NCBI GenBank assembly: GCA_029204045.2
Contig: JAQNDB010000151.1
Span: 61,566-125,565, forward strand
DNA from: Tillandsia leiboldiana
Lineage: Eukaryota > Streptophyta > Magnoliopsida > Poales > Bromeliaceae
Length of the DNA: 64,000 nucleotides
Direction: 5' to 3'
Position numbers and translations under genes: made by a program. How positions within the stretch are numbered: position 1 is the first letter of the stretch; each line of letters starts with the position of its first letter. Positions 21,264 through 33,048 of this stretch are shown here, one piece after another. The notes below the pieces were generated by a model. That model saw only the letters and a list, made by a program, of their open reading frames with translations, did not search any database and was not told where the DNA came from.

Positions 21264-22052
21264 ATGGTGATCACATGGATTATTTTCCTACTTGCTGCCA
21301 TGGTTCATGTCAAGGATACTGCCAAGTCTACGAAGGCTAAGAGAACGACGAAAACTCAGAATGATTCCGACACAGAGTCGGAGACGAAATCAATAGAATG
21401 GGATGAGCTTCAAGTTGAAGCAACGACCGTTCCCACTGCTTCAAAAGGAAAGGCGCCTGCAGAAACGTCAAAGGCTCCTCCTACTGCTGCTGAAAAGGGC
21501 AAATCTCCCATGGAAGAAACTTCTGGGAAGACTAAAAGAAAAAGACTTGCTCGACGACTTGGACGAGCTAGGGGTATTGAAATAAATGAAACAGGTCAAG
21601 AAAAAACAAAGGATACTCCTCAAACTGAAACTGAGTCTGAAGACGATTGGGACACATTTCTTGATGAAGTACAACAAGGTATTGATGAAGAAAATAAGGT
21701 TTACCTAAAGAGCAAAAAGCTGACAAAGTCTTCCACTAGGAAAAAGAACGTACCAAGCAATGAACCTCTTGACACTTCACACTCTTTGCCAAGAAGATCT
21801 CCTCGGAATGAAGGACAGACTGCTCCGTCAATTGTCACACAACGTTCTTCAAATTCCAGAAAAGTCGACCAAAAGGCAAACTTAGAGTCTTCCATCAATC
21901 AAGACCAAGATAAACTGGCTCTTGCACTCAGAAAAATGTCCAAGGACATACATGAGATGAAACAAGAATGTTCTACAATGTCGGAAATGCTTAAAGGAAT
22001 CTTGAAGAAACTAGGCTTCATGAGCTCTGAAGACTCTGACTCAGATGATTGA
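21264..22052 (+). CDS. C1 env-like ORF (Sirevirus third ORF)
   Basis: A 262-residue ORF from the ATG at 21264 to the TGA at 22050-22052. It begins with a hydrophobic stretch MVITWIIFLLAAMVH, a likely signal anchor or membrane segment, followed by an acidic and Lys/Ser/Thr/Pro-rich, low-complexity body with RK-rich patches (for example KRKRLARR). A heptad-like, Leu/Met-containing segment near the C-terminus (about 220-250) could form a coiled coil, and the end is acidic (SSEDSDSDD). An N-terminal hydrophobic segment plus C-terminal coiled coil is what has been called 'envelope-like' in Sireviruses; no envelope function is shown. The matching C2 ORF diverges after about residue 100 and contains an extra globular segment that C1 lacks. 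Confidence 0.75.
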   Translation: MVITWIIFLLAAMVHVKDTAKSTKAKRTTKTQNDSDTESETKSIEWDELQVEATTVPTASKGKAPAETSKAPPTAAEKGKSPMEETSGKTKRKRLARRLGRARGIEINETGQEKTKDTPQTETESEDDWDTFLDEVQQGIDEENKVYLKSKKLTKSSTRKKNVPSNEPLDTSHSLPRRSPRNEGQTAPSIVTQRSSNSRKVDQKANLESSINQDQDKLALALRKMSKDIHEMKQECSTMSEMLKGILKKLGFMSSEDSDSDD

Positions 22053-22788
22053 GCTGTCCTCAAACTTTTGTTGTATTCAGACTGACTTAACTTTCTTTCT
22101 AATCTTTTTTTGTGCAGGATTTCAGTTTTAATGTTTTTACTTTGCTTTAGTTTTAGTTCTCAGGTTTTTCTTGATTTTGGAATTTTTAACTCTCCTTAAA
22201 TTTTTGTAATTTTGGCTTAGTTTGTGACAAAAAGGGGGAGACAGTTTAGAGAGAACAATGATGAACTTGAACAATGATGATGTGAAAACTGTGTGAATGT
22301 GTGAACATCAAGGTAAGTATCACTTCAACTTCAACTTTGGTTTTTATATTGTGATTTGTTGCATGCCTCTACTAACTATTCGACTAACTATTTGGGCATG
22401 TAATATGACTAACAAGTTGATGTTGGACTAACACTTTGTGACATTTGGTTTTTGATTGCTTAGAAGATATGTTGGTTTTTGACTATGATTCTCTTACATA
22501 TCTGAATTCTCAAATGTCATGATGATCAGATAAACTCTATCTCTGTACTTGGTTTTGTATGTTTCGATTCTTGAGGTATCTAACGATTCTTTTTGTCAAG
22601 AATGATTTCTTTGTGCAGAGAGTACAGATGTCTAAGTCTAGAGTCTGTTTTAGGAGTTTATCTCATGTTTTTAAAATTTTTGGATCTCCATTGTAAATTT
22701 TTGTTGTATGGTGATAGCAACAAAAATATCTTTTTGAATTTTCTTTAGTGGATCTGTGTTTTGTCACGAAACCGCCAAAGGGGGAGAT
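22053..22788 (+). other. C1 3' noncoding region with polypurine tracts
   Basis: No ORF. Two polypurine tracts are visible: AAAAAGGGGGAGA at 22229-22241 and CAAAGGGGGAGAT at 22777-22788, the latter directly before the 3' LTR. With the tract near 20026 this gives several PPTs, a described trait of Sireviruses. Confidence 0.8.
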
Positions 22789-22910
22789 TGTTACGGAATT
22801 TGAGTTGGCGTAATTTCGTGAAAGGTTCAAGTCTTGAAGATTGAAGGTGAAGAAGGTTGGATCATTTAAGTCAATCTCAAGAAAGAAGAATTCAAAAGGA
22901 TCAGGTATGC
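22789..22910 (+). repeat. C1 3' LTR, first part
   Basis: TGTTACGGAATTTG to GGATCAGGTATGC. It matches the start of the C2 5' LTR (43795-43915). It is cut at 22911 by element D; the five bases before the cut, TATGC, pair with TATGT at 32939 as a target duplication with one mismatch. Confidence 0.92.
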
Positions 22911-23735
22911 TGTAGAAACTCGAAATATTTTATTTTTAATAAATAGTCTAAAAGTGAATTTTGATCCGGTTTTGAATTCAAAAGACCCCTGTTGGCCTAT
23001 ATGGTCAATCGCCAGTGTGCAAGTTGCACGATTTACGAGGCAAAAAGGCTAATTTCCAATCCGGACGTGATCTTGGAAATCCGAATTGACCGTTGCGATC
23101 GTCTCATCGAACTGAACGAGATTCATATTCAGCACTTTTCGATCCGACGGTCGGACCTTCTAGAAATCGAGGAAGAAGCGAGCAAATAACCGCGAATAGT
23201 GTAACAATGCTCTGTGCACAGTGTAAATTAAGTTGTTACTTTAGGTGAACAGTAACCCTAGTTTTCGGAACCCCGACGGACAAAACGTTGACTAACTCGC
23301 TGGCTGGAAACCGAACATAGCACTTCAGGTAGTCGATTTGAACGGCTCCGTCGTTCTGGACGCAATGGCGCTGACGGAATTTCAGTTTGACGACCCTAAA
23401 GCCTCGAAAAGCGTGAAAATTGTATTCCGACACAGTATCTTATGGACCGAAGTTTGATCCGAACAGTTTTTCAAAAATTAAAAAAATGCTGTCTGATAGG
23501 TCTCGTCGAGCCGGACGTCATGGCGCAGTCCATCTTCCGTTTCGACGACCAGATCGCCTCGAAAAGCGAAAAATACAGTGAAAATGCGACGTTTTGCACG
23601 TATAACCCTATATAACCTGCCTCGTTTTGCGTGCCACAGCTTTGAGAGGGACTTAACTGTGAGGAATTGTTGCTGTGAGGGACTAAGCAACAAATACCTT
23701 GGCACGGAGGGCTTAAGTTGCAATTGTGCAACACC

Positions 23736-23743
23736 TATTTATA
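23736..23743 (+). promoter_or_regulatory. TATA box of D 5' LTR
   Basis: TATTTATA within CACCTATTTATAGGTG, itself a short inverted repeat. The 3' LTR reads TATATATA at 29837-29844. Transcription would start about 30 bases on, near ACAAAACCCTAAGCC. Confidence 0.65.
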
Positions 23744-24067
23744 GGTGTCCACCCCCGAGCTTAGGGTTATACAAAACCCTAAGCCCCACTGCTCCCTCAG
23801 CCGCAACCCAACAGAATTCCTCTTCCCTGCCGCACCTCCCGGACCTTCCCCCGCACCGGCTGCCGCCCCTGCTGCCGGAGAAGGAAGCTGCAACAGGAAG
23901 GTTGCTCTCAGGTGGTTGAGGAGGAGAGGCTTGGGAGGTTCTTCTTGGGCTGGGAGTTCTCTGGTGGACCCCTCTGCGTACCCGCATCCGAGCCCGAGGG
24001 AGCCAGCACCCCAGATCCGCCGTGCGCCGCCGCGGCAGGCTTCTTCTTCCTCGGGTTTCCGGCGAAG

Positions 24068-26096
24068 GTGAGTTCTTGGGACACTTCCTTTTTATTTCGA
24101 CATTTGGGCATGACCATTGCACTCCTGACATCGAGGCCACCCCTCGGGTGCAGACCCAGCCGCAGCCGCCGTCCCGATCGCCGGCGGGAGCAACCCCGCC
24201 GGATTATTGTTCCTTTGGCCGCCGCTGATCGCCGCACTCATCCGACCGCTAAACCGGAGATCGGAACCGTTGGATTGACTCAGCTCGGTGACTGCAACAT
24301 CTCCACGAAGTCCTATCGCGATCGGTTGAAGATCGGGCACGATCGACCTTGCCCTAGGAAACCGATCTTCTTCATTTTGGCCGACAGCTGCCGTCCGGCG
24401 CCGCCGCGGCCTCCTGTCGCCGGCCACCACTTCACCGAGCCTCGTGGGGTGGAGTAGAAGCTTTTGACCCATCTCGCTCCGGCCCGGACCCGCCGCGCCG
24501 GAATCCGCCATTAACGCCTTTGGAGCCCCACCGAGCTTCGCCGGCGCCGCCTTGCCGACGATCCCCGGAGCTGGAAAAACACTCGGGTGAGCTCCTCTGG
24601 TCCTTGCGAGGTCCCCCATCATCTTGCATGTGGATCCTGACGTCGGGCCTTTGCTGTGCAGAGTTGCACCCGAGCTCGGACTAATCCCCCTCTCCGGCGA
24701 TCCCCGGCGGTTTGGGCTCCGGCCACCTCGACGGGTAAGCTCTAAATAATGATTCTAAGCACTCCATGATTTTGGTTTTGGCCAGGACCCCCCTCTGTGT
24801 TGGCTCTCCAACCTTGCACCCGAGAGCATCACCTCGGGCTTGCCTCCGGCCCCCGCCGCCTCCGGCCGCCGGGGGCTCGACCCCACTTGCACCAAGCAGC
24901 TTCTGGGACCTCCATTTACCTGATGCTCCTCTTGGTAACAGGTCTGCACCTGTGCTGCTCAAGAACACCCAACCCGAGCTTGGGCCTCTTGGGTGGTGCT
25001 GCTCCAGCCACTGTTCCGGCCAAGTTCAGGCAAGCCGCAGGTGAGCTCCACTCTTCTCTGTCATCACTTAGTACCATGCTCCAGTTGGGCTCTGATTTGA
25101 TCATGTGTAAATTAAGTTTGAGCATAGTTTCTATTTGGACTTAGAAATTGTTGGGCCAACTTTTCCCTCGGGATCCGTGTCAGGCCAAACTTGTGAGCAC
25201 GGCCTTGGTCTCGTCGTAACGAACGCGCTGAAAGTTACGGCGCAGCTTTTGGACCCCCGGATTTCCAGAACAAGTCAAAACGAGCAATAATGTTAGGTTT
25301 TTATGCAAGTTAAGAAATTGTTAGGGATCAAATTGTAAATGGGACATGATAGCTGCCTTTAAACAGGGTTTTCACACCCACTGGGCACACAGCGAGGGCG
25401 TTTTAGTTGGAGTTCCGCACGCCTTCTCCTTCGCATTGAGGTGGGTTCTTTTGCCTTGGTGGTTAGCGTCGGTCTTTGGCAGTCATTTTACTTTCGTTAT
25501 TACATGTTAGCGGGGTACTTTTGAGCACACGTGTTACCGTTTTTCTTTGGATTATACATGATAGCAGTTATAGCTTACTCTTGTTTATACATAATAGCGG
25601 TTATAGTTTACTCTCGTTTATACATGATAGCGGTTACAGTTTACTCTTGTTTATACATGATAGCGGTTATAGTTTACTCTTGTTTATACATTATGATGCT
25701 GACATGATAGCGGTTATGGTTACTTTGCTTGAGGCTGCAGCACGCGCACCCGCGGTTTGGCCACCGCAAAGGGTGCGCTTTTCCGGAAAAGTGGTCTATG
25801 GCCCGTGTATACCCACGAGGTGACGTAGTGGGGCCCCTTATTAGTTGTGGGGTTTGAGGCGCCGAGGTGCGAGCGGTGCGACCCGTCGGTTTAGTTGTCC
25901 GACGTGGTCGGGTTTCTGCAGGTACGGTATGGGCCGTCGGTTTAGTTGTCCGACGTGTCCGGGTATTACAGGATACAGGTGTACAGGTTGCCTCTCCTCC
26001 TTGAGAGGGTGGTTGCTCCGGTTGTCTTCACGGTTTGTTTTATTATATTCTCCTGCTCTACTATTTTTGCGTCACTGACTTCCCACTTCGTGACAG
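24068..26096 (+). other. Intron-like interval in D 5' LTR
   Basis: Donor CGAAG|GTGAGTTC at 24068 and acceptor CCACTTCGTGACAG|GG at 26096. Equivalent pairs occur in E (14672, 16094) and B (2532, 963 on the minus strand). The content between them differs strongly between families while the two borders stay. Confidence 0.5.
25545..25715 (+). repeat. 33-bp tandem repeat in D 5' LTR
   Basis: Four to five copies of a unit beginning TACATGATAGCGGTTATAG and continuing TTTACTCTTGTTTA. The same array is in the 3' LTR (about 31646-31816). The HDSGYSLLLF-like peptide read from it is a repeat artefact. Confidence 0.85.
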
Positions 26097-26844
26097 GGTT
26101 CAGACGGGGGGAGATGTAGGCGGTGGTGAGGACGGGACAGGAGCAGCTGGGTCGCTGGGGACCCTGAACTGTATTTCTTCTTTCATTCTTGCATTTCATT
26201 TACATTGTAGTTATGTGAGAGGTTCTCGATACCCTCGTGGGGTCGGCGTGGATGTCGGTACGGGTTGCATTTAATTATCCTCTTATGCGTTACTCTTCCT
26301 TTTATTTCTGTTGGCCATTTGAAATGAAAAAGGGCAAAAGCCAAAGAAAAGATTGCGAAAACCGTTTTTAAAATCTAAGTGTCGTGTGGGCACTGGTTTC
26401 AAAACTCTGTGGATTTATGGATTGCGAAATGGATTTCAAAACTTGGGTGTCGGGTAGGCACCGTTTTCAAAACCTTGTGGTTTTATGCTGATTTCGAAAC
26501 TCGCTTTCAAAACGAAAGCGACGGGTAGGCGCTCTTTTAAAACTGTGGATTTATCCTTTCCAAATTGATCGGCCATACGTTTTTAAGTAAATTAGAATGC
26601 TGGTGGTATATGAATAATTGTTGTGATTGAATGGATGTGTATGTTTGGAATATGTACTGAACTCCACGACGGGCATATACAGGGGAGGCTCTGTCCGTTT
26701 ACAGAGTGATCCTGTATGTGTGGCGGGTCTGGGCACGCGCCGGGGAAGAGGGGTTCTCCTTTATCAAAAAAATTTATACGTCAAATGCTTGACTTTTGTG
26801 AATCGTTTCCGCTAAAACAAACCCCCGGGGCGTGACAGATTAAA

Positions 26845-26857
26845 TGGTATCAGAGCG
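26845..26857 (+). other. Primer-binding site of element D (tRNA-iMet)
   Basis: TGGTATCAGAGCG, seven bases after the LTR end; a full 12-base match to the initiator tRNA-Met complement. Confidence 0.9.
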
Positions 26858-27052
26858 TTCTTTCAATCACAACAGTTAGTGCCGACATCCGCAGGAACAC
26901 CTCACTTGCCTACACATGAATGAAATGGGTAGGGCATAGGACTGTAGAACGTGAGTGACCGAGGGGGGGGGGAAATGTTGAGTCCTTTCTCTCACTTTAT
27001 GGTTGTTCTTAGTAGGGTAGTCTAAAGTTGACTCTTGTGATGTGTGACAGAC

Positions 27053-27133
27053 ATGGCCCGTACTAGATCATCGGCCGGGGATGCAGAGTCAGTGTCCGAC
27101 ATCCACGGAGATACCACACTTAGCTACGAATGA
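27053..27133 (+). pseudogene. Relic of a gag start in element D
   Basis: ATG GCC CGT ACT AGA... gives MARTRSSAGDAESV, similar to the opening of Tekay-type Gag proteins, and ends in TGA after 26 codons. It sits where gag would begin, about 200 bp after the primer site. The remainder of gag-pol is gone. Short, so the assignment is tentative. Confidence 0.45.
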
Positions 27134-29010
27134 ATGAATTGAATAAGGCATAGAAGCGTAGAACGCGAGTGATCGGGGGAGTGGGGGGGGAAAGTATATG
27201 TCCCGTTTTCTCGATAGTTGGTTAAGTGCTATGCTAGCGGAGTCTAGAACTGACTAGTGTGGTGTGTGAGTACGGGTTAAGTTTTGTTTCTCGGTTTAGC
27301 TCGGTTGTCACGTTTGTGTAGTCGTGTTGTTTGGGCTCGTGTAGTAGTGTTGTTATGGGGGCTGGGATCGAGGCCGGCTGCCACCGAGGTATTGATGGTT
27401 GCTAGGAATCAATGGATTAAGCAACCAGCGTGGGACACGGTGGGCCTGCTGACAGGTGTTCATGCACATGGTTCGGCTCTTTGCTGTGGTCACTGCGATG
27501 GTTGTAGGAATCGTCACGGTGGGGTCTTGGGATTCCCCCTGGGGTTGAGAAAAGAGACCACCGGGACTAGCAAATCCTGTTCGTTTGGGCTTGATTCTTT
27601 CTTTTTGTTGAGCGGACCTAGAGCTAAATACTCCTAGTTGGGAATGTGATCGTTGGTCTGGGGGTATGCAGCTCGGCTCAGTGCATGGTGCTTGGAAGGG
27701 CAATGGATTGGGACCGAGCGGTAGAGGTTAATCAGAGTGTCGCACCCCCTTGGGTGCCAAGACGTAAGTAGGACTGTGCTTCTTGGGTTTTGTCGCCAGC
27801 TCCCCATGACCAAGGCATAGTCTTGAGGTTTTGGGTTGCGAGTTTGTGATTGTGAAGCAGTACAGATCACGAGGGGCGCAAGGCCAATGGGAAGCGCAAG
27901 CCGGACATGTTCGGCCACCTTTCCCATGTATCGGATTCCTGGCGTATTTAAGTTTCGGGGATGAAACTTCTTTTAAGGTGTGAGTGATGTAGCACTCGAG
28001 AAATTCTAGTGTGCTTGCGGGCGAGGAAGCAGATCTAACCTTAGTGATTTGCATACCGGTGCGTGAATTGCACAGTTTCCGATGCACAAAATTCCGCCTT
28101 TCCGATCCGATACCTGGGTATTTGGTTAGGAACGAACCCTAGGATGACTTGTGTTCACGAGAGAGCGCAGGGTATTGGCATAGTGGTTTGGAGCTCAGGT
28201 GTGTCTCACACAGTTGAGTCTCGTTGTTTTGGTTATTAGTCGTACGCACTCTGGTTTTTGGGATCGTTGTTAGTGCAGGGTTAGCCGCGGTCATGGTTTC
28301 GGCTGTGGGCTTGATGTTTCAATGGAGCCAGAGTGCTCGGATCAGTTACAGTGGTTAAAGGTTAAATCACTGTTCTTGTTGTAATCGTCCAGCTGATGGC
28401 ACAGCAGTAGATGACTGCTATTATTGCACTAGCCTCACAGTTTGCTTAGAGGTTGAACAAGTTGTTGAGCCTTCAGTGTCCCCGTGTCATAATTCAATGG
28501 CCTATGGGCCAGATGGTAACCCTGTTTTGGGACGGATGCAAATTGACCCCACCTTTTGCACAGATTTTGTGGATCGACGTGGACTCGCCTATGTGTTAGT
28601 CATGGTGATGTTTGTGACCACGAGGTGGTAGTGATCCTTGATAAAGGTTATGTTTTTAGCACTGAGATTGTGTTGGGAGGTATGTGATATACCTTCTGAT
28701 AGGAGTTGCGTCCCCAACTAGTTGTTGGCAACAGATCTATGGTATTTCGTTGTTCTTTTGGTAAGCACGTTGGCTGCAGGCAACGGACTGTCGAAAGAAC
28801 TGAGGAAATACTCTGCCCCGTAATGGGGAGTATCAGATTGGGTCTAAATTAGTAGCCTTAGAGTTGTCGATACCTTGCGACTGACTTGTAGCCCTCGAAT
28901 AAACTTTTTGAGCACTTCATAAAGTATGACTTCAGGCTGTAAGCTCCGGGAATGAAACTTTTTTTAAGTTGTAAGTTTCGGGGATGAAACTTCTTTTAAG
29001 TTGTAAGTGA

Positions 29011-32000
29011 TGTAGAAACTCGAAATATTTTATTTTTAATAAATAGTCCAAAAGTGAATTTTGATCCGGTTTTGAATTCAAAAGACCCCTGTTGGCCTAT
29101 ATGGTCAATCGCCAGTGTGCAAGTTGCACGATTTACGAGGCAAAAAGGCTAATTTCCAATCCGGACGTGATCTTGGAAATCCGAATTGACCGTTGCGATC
29201 GTCTCATCGAACTGAACGAGATTCATATTCAGCACTTTTCGATCCGACGGTCGGACCTTCCAGAAATCGAGGAAGAAGCGAGCAAATAACCGCGAACAGT
29301 GTAACAGTGCTCTGTGCACAGTGTAAATTAAGTTGTTACTTTAGGTGAAAAGTAACCCTAGTTTTCGGAACCCCGACGGACACAACGTTGACTAACTCGC
29401 TGGCTGGAAACCGAACATAGCACTTCAGGTAGTCAATTTGAACGGCTCCGTCGTTCTGGACGCAAATGGCGCTGACGGAATTTCAGTTTGACGACCCTAA
29501 AGCCTCGAAAAGCGCGAAAACTGTATTCCGACACAGTATCTTATGGACCGAAGTTTGATCCGAACAGTTTTTCAAAAATCAAAAAAATGCTGTCTGATAG
29601 GTCTCGTCGAGCGGGACGTCATGGCGCAGTCCATCTTCCGTTTCGACAACCAGATCGCCTCGAAAAGCGAAAAATATAGTGAAAATACGGCGTTTTATAC
29701 GTATAACCCTATATAACCCGCCTCGTTTTGCGTGCCACAACTTTGAGAGGGACTTAACTGTGAGGAATTGTTGCTGTGAGGGACTAAGGAACAAATACCT
29801 TGGCACGGAGGGCTTAAGTTGCAATTGTGCAACACCTATATATAGGTGTCCACCCCCGAGCTTAGGGTTATACAAAACCCTAAGCCCCACTGCTCCCTCA
29901 GCCGCAACCCAACAGAATTCCTCTTCCCTGCCGCACCTCCCGGACCTTCCCCCGCACCGGCTGCCGCCCCTGCTGCCGCAGAAGGAAGCTGCAACAGGAA
30001 GGTTGCTCTCGGGTGGTTGAGGAGGAGAGGCTTGGGAGGTTCTTCTTGGGCTGGGAGTTCTCTGGTGGACCCCTCTGCGTACCCGCATCCGAGCCCGAGG
30101 GAGCCAGCACCCCAGATCCGCCGTGCGCCGCCGCGGCAGGCTTCTTCTTCCTCGGGTTTCCGGCGAAGGTGAGTTCTTGGGACACTTCCTTTTTATTTCG
30201 GCATTTGGGCATGACCATTGCACTCCTGACATCGAGGCCACCCCTCGGGTGCAGACCCAGCCGCAGCCGCCGTCCCGATCGTCGGCGGGAGCAACCCCGC
30301 CGGATTATTGTTCCTTTGGCCGCCGCTGATCGCCGCACTCATCCGACCGCTAAATCGGAGATCGGAACCGTTGGATTGACTCTCCTCGGTGACTGCAACA
30401 TCTCCACGAAGTCCTATCGCGATCGGTTGAAGATCGGGCATGATCGACCTTGCCCTAGGAAACCGATCTTCTTCATTTTGGCCGACAGCTGCCGTCCGGC
30501 GCCGCCGCGGCCTCCTGTCGCCGGCCACCACTGCACCGAGCCTCGTGGGGTGGAGTAGAAGCTTTTGACCCATCTCGCTCCGGCCCGGACCCGCCGCGCC
30601 GGAATCCGCCATTAACGCCTTTGGAGCCCCACCGAGCTTCGCCGGCGCCGCCTTGCCGACGATCCCCTGAGCTGGAAAAACACTCGGGTGAGCTCCTCTG
30701 GTCCTTGCGAGGTCCCCCATCATCTTGCATGTGGATCCTGACGTCGGGCCTTTGCTGTGCAGAGTTGCACCCGAGCTCGGACTAATCCCCCTCTCCGGCG
30801 ATCCCCGGCGGTTTGGGCTCCGGCCACCTCGACGGGTAAGCTCTAAATAATGATTCTAAGCACTCCATGATTTTGGTTTTGGCCAGGACCCCCCTCTGTG
30901 TTGGCTCTCCAACCTTGCACCCGAGAGCATCACCTCGGGCTTGCCTCCGGCCCCCGCCGCCTTCGGCCGCCGGGGGCTCGACCCCACTTGCACCAAGCAG
31001 CTTCTGGGACCTCCATTTACCTGATGCTCCTCTTGGTAACAGGTCTGCACCTGTGCTGCTCAAGAACACCCAACCCGAGCTTGGGCCTCTTGGGTGGTGC
31101 TGCTCCGGCCACTGTTCCGGCCAAGTTCAGGCAAGCCGCAGGTGAGCTCCACTCTTCTCTGTCATCACTTAGTACCATGCTCCAGTTGGGCTCTGATTTG
31201 ATCATGTGTAAATTAAGTTTGAGCATAGTTTCTATTTGGACTTAGAAATTGTTGGGCCAACTTTGCCCTCGGGATCCGTGTCAGGCCAAACTTGTGAGCA
31301 CGGCCTTGGTCTCGTCGTAACGAACGCGCTGAAAGTTACGGCGCAGCTTTTGGACCCCCGGATTTCCAGAACAAGTCAAAACGAGCAATAATGTTAGGTT
31401 TTTATGCAAGTTAAGAAATTGTTAGGGATCAAATTGTAAATGGGACATGATAGCTGCCTTTAAACAGGGTTTTCACACCCACTGGGCACACAGCGAGGGC
31501 GTTTTAGTTGGAGTTCCGCACGCCTTCTCCTTCGCATTGAGGTGGGTTCTTTTGCCTTGGTGGTTAGCGTCGGTCTTTGGCAATCATTTTACTTTCGTTA
31601 TTACATGTTAGCGGGGTACTTTTGAGCACACGTGTTACCGTTTTTCTTTGGATTATACATGATAGCAGTTATAGCTTACTCTTGTTTATACATGATAGCG
31701 GTTATAGTTTACTCTCGTTTATACATGATAGCGGTTACAGTTTACTCTTGTTTATACATGATAGCGGTTATAGTTTACTCTTGTTTATACATTATGATGC
31801 TGACATGATAGCGGTTATGGTTACTTTGCTCGAGGCTGCAGCACGCGCACCCGCGGTTTGGCCACCGCAAAGGGTGCGCTTTTCCGGAAAAGTGGTCTAT
31901 GACCCGTGTATACCCACGAGGTGACGTAGTGGGGCCCCTTATTAGTTGTGGGGTTTGAGGCGCCGAGGTGCGAGCGGTGCGACCCGTCGGTTTAGTTGTC

Positions 32001-32938
32001 CGACGTGGTCGGGTTTCTGCAGGTACGGTATGGGCCGTCGGTTTAGTTGTCCGACGTGTCCGGGTATTACAGGATACAGGTGTACAGGTTGCCTCTCCTC
32101 CTTGAGAGGGTGGTTGCTCCGGTTGTCTTCACGGTTTGTTTTATTATATTCTCCTGCTCTACTATTTTTGCGTCACTGACTTCCCACTTCGTGACAGGGT
32201 TCAGACGGGGGGAGATGTAGGCGGTGTTGAGGACGGGACAGGAGCAGCTGGGTCGCTGGGGACCCTGGACTGTATTTCTTCTTTCATTCTTGCATTTCAT
32301 TTACATTGTAGTTATGTGAGAGGTTCTCGATACCCTTGTGGGGTCGGCGTGGATGTCGGTACGGGTTGCATTTAATTATCCTCTTATGCGTTACTCTTCC
32401 TTTTATTTCTGTTGGCCATTTGAAATGAAAAAGGGCAAAAGCCAAAGAAAAGATTGCGAAAACCGTTTTTAAAATCTAAGTGTCGTGTGGGCACTGGTTT
32501 CAAAACTCTGTGGATTTATGGATTGCGAAATAGATTTCAAAACTTGGGTGTCGGGTAGGCACCGTTTTCAAAACCTTGTGGTTTTATGCTGATTTTGAAA
32601 CTCGCTTTCAAACCGAAAGCGACGGGTAGGCGCTCTTTTAAAACTGTGGATTTATCCTTTCCAAATTGATCGGCCATACGTTTTTAAGTAAATTAGAATG
32701 CTGGTGGTATATGAATAATTGTTGTGATTGAATGGATGTGTATGTTTGGAATATGTACTGAACTCCACGCCGGGCATATACAGGGGAGGCTCTGTCCGTT
32801 TACAGAGTGATCCTGTATGTGTGGCGGGTCTGGGCACGCGCCGGGGAAGAGGGGTTCTCCTTTATCAAAAAAATTTATACGTCAAATGCTTGACTTTTGT
32901 GAATCGTTTCCGCTAAAACAAACCCCCGGGGCGTGACA
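29011..32938 (+). repeat. 3' LTR of element D (3,928 bp)
   Basis: Co-linear with 22911-26837, differing by scattered substitutions and a few one-base indels. TATA at 29837-29844; donor- and acceptor-like sites at the matching positions; ends GCGTGACA at 32938, followed by TATGT and the rest of the C1 LTR. The tract before it (TTTTAAGTTGTAAGTGA) is a weak polypurine tract. Confidence 0.92.
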
Positions 32939-33048
32939 TATGTTTAACTAATGATTTTTGGTGATCCGAATACTTCTTGTAGTGTAGAAACACCTGGAAG
33001 AATTTTTCATTGCATAAAAATCAAAAACTGGACATGGGACATGTTCAG

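Larger units (their letters stand above)
22911..26837 (+). repeat. 5' LTR of element D (3,927 bp)
   Basis: TGTAGAAACTCG to CGGGGCGTGACA. Order: U3 with TATA-like TATTTATA at 23736; leader with AAACCCTAA; donor-like CGAAG|GTGAGT at 24068; GC-rich stretch; a 33-bp tandem array (about 25550-25700); acceptor-like GTGACAG|GG at 26096; a U5 end shared with E and B. Overlapping ORFs of 60-180 residues occur on both strands in both LTR copies, without a recognisable domain. Confidence 0.92.
26838..29010 (+). other. D interior: leader duplication, gag relic, LTR relic
   Basis: No polymerase gene. A leader block (CGACATCC... to a G-run) at about 26883-26975 recurs at about 27096-27195, a spacing near 213 bp. 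Between them, 27053-27133 is a 26-codon ORF starting MARTRSSAG, like a gypsy gag start, which runs straight into the second leader copy and stops. At 27988-28125 a degenerate D-type LTR start appears (TGTAGCACTCGAGAAATT...). A pre-LTR segment, GTTTCGGGGATGAAACTTC-like, occurs three times (27949, 28940, 28972). The rest is unassigned. Confidence 0.75.
22911..32938 (+). mobile_element. Element D: gypsy-type LARD (non-autonomous)
   Basis: Two LTRs (22911-26837 and 29011-32938) flank a 2,173-bp interior with a tRNA-iMet primer site but no recognisable protease, RT, RNase H or integrase. I counted about 45-50 LTR differences by eye over 3.9 kb (about 1.2%), so the insertion is recent. Target duplication TATGC/TATGT in the C1 LTR. 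LTR ends, primer-site leader and splice-like sites match element B, so it would depend on B-type or other autonomous relatives for proteins. Large LTRs with a noncoding interior fit the definition of a large retrotransposon derivative. Confidence 0.92.

Noticed and set aside
21264..22052. True retroviral envelope glycoprotein
   Set aside because: Only a hydrophobic N-terminus and a coiled-coil-like end are seen; no second membrane segment, cleavage site or cysteine pattern.
22992..23189. 65-residue ORF in both D LTRs (MAYMVNRQC...)
   Set aside because: Lies in U3 with no recognisable domain; LTR copies are alike throughout, so the ORF adds no evidence of coding.
23739..24622. ORFs of 108-181 residues kept in both LTRs of D, possibly a captured host gene
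   Set aside because: Open in several frames and on both strands of a GC-rich leader; conservation between the two LTRs only reflects their common origin. Splice-like sites are noted instead.
27284..28087. ORFs of about 97-119 residues in the D interior
   Set aside because: No domain, and they overlap on opposite strands in a noncoding LARD interior.
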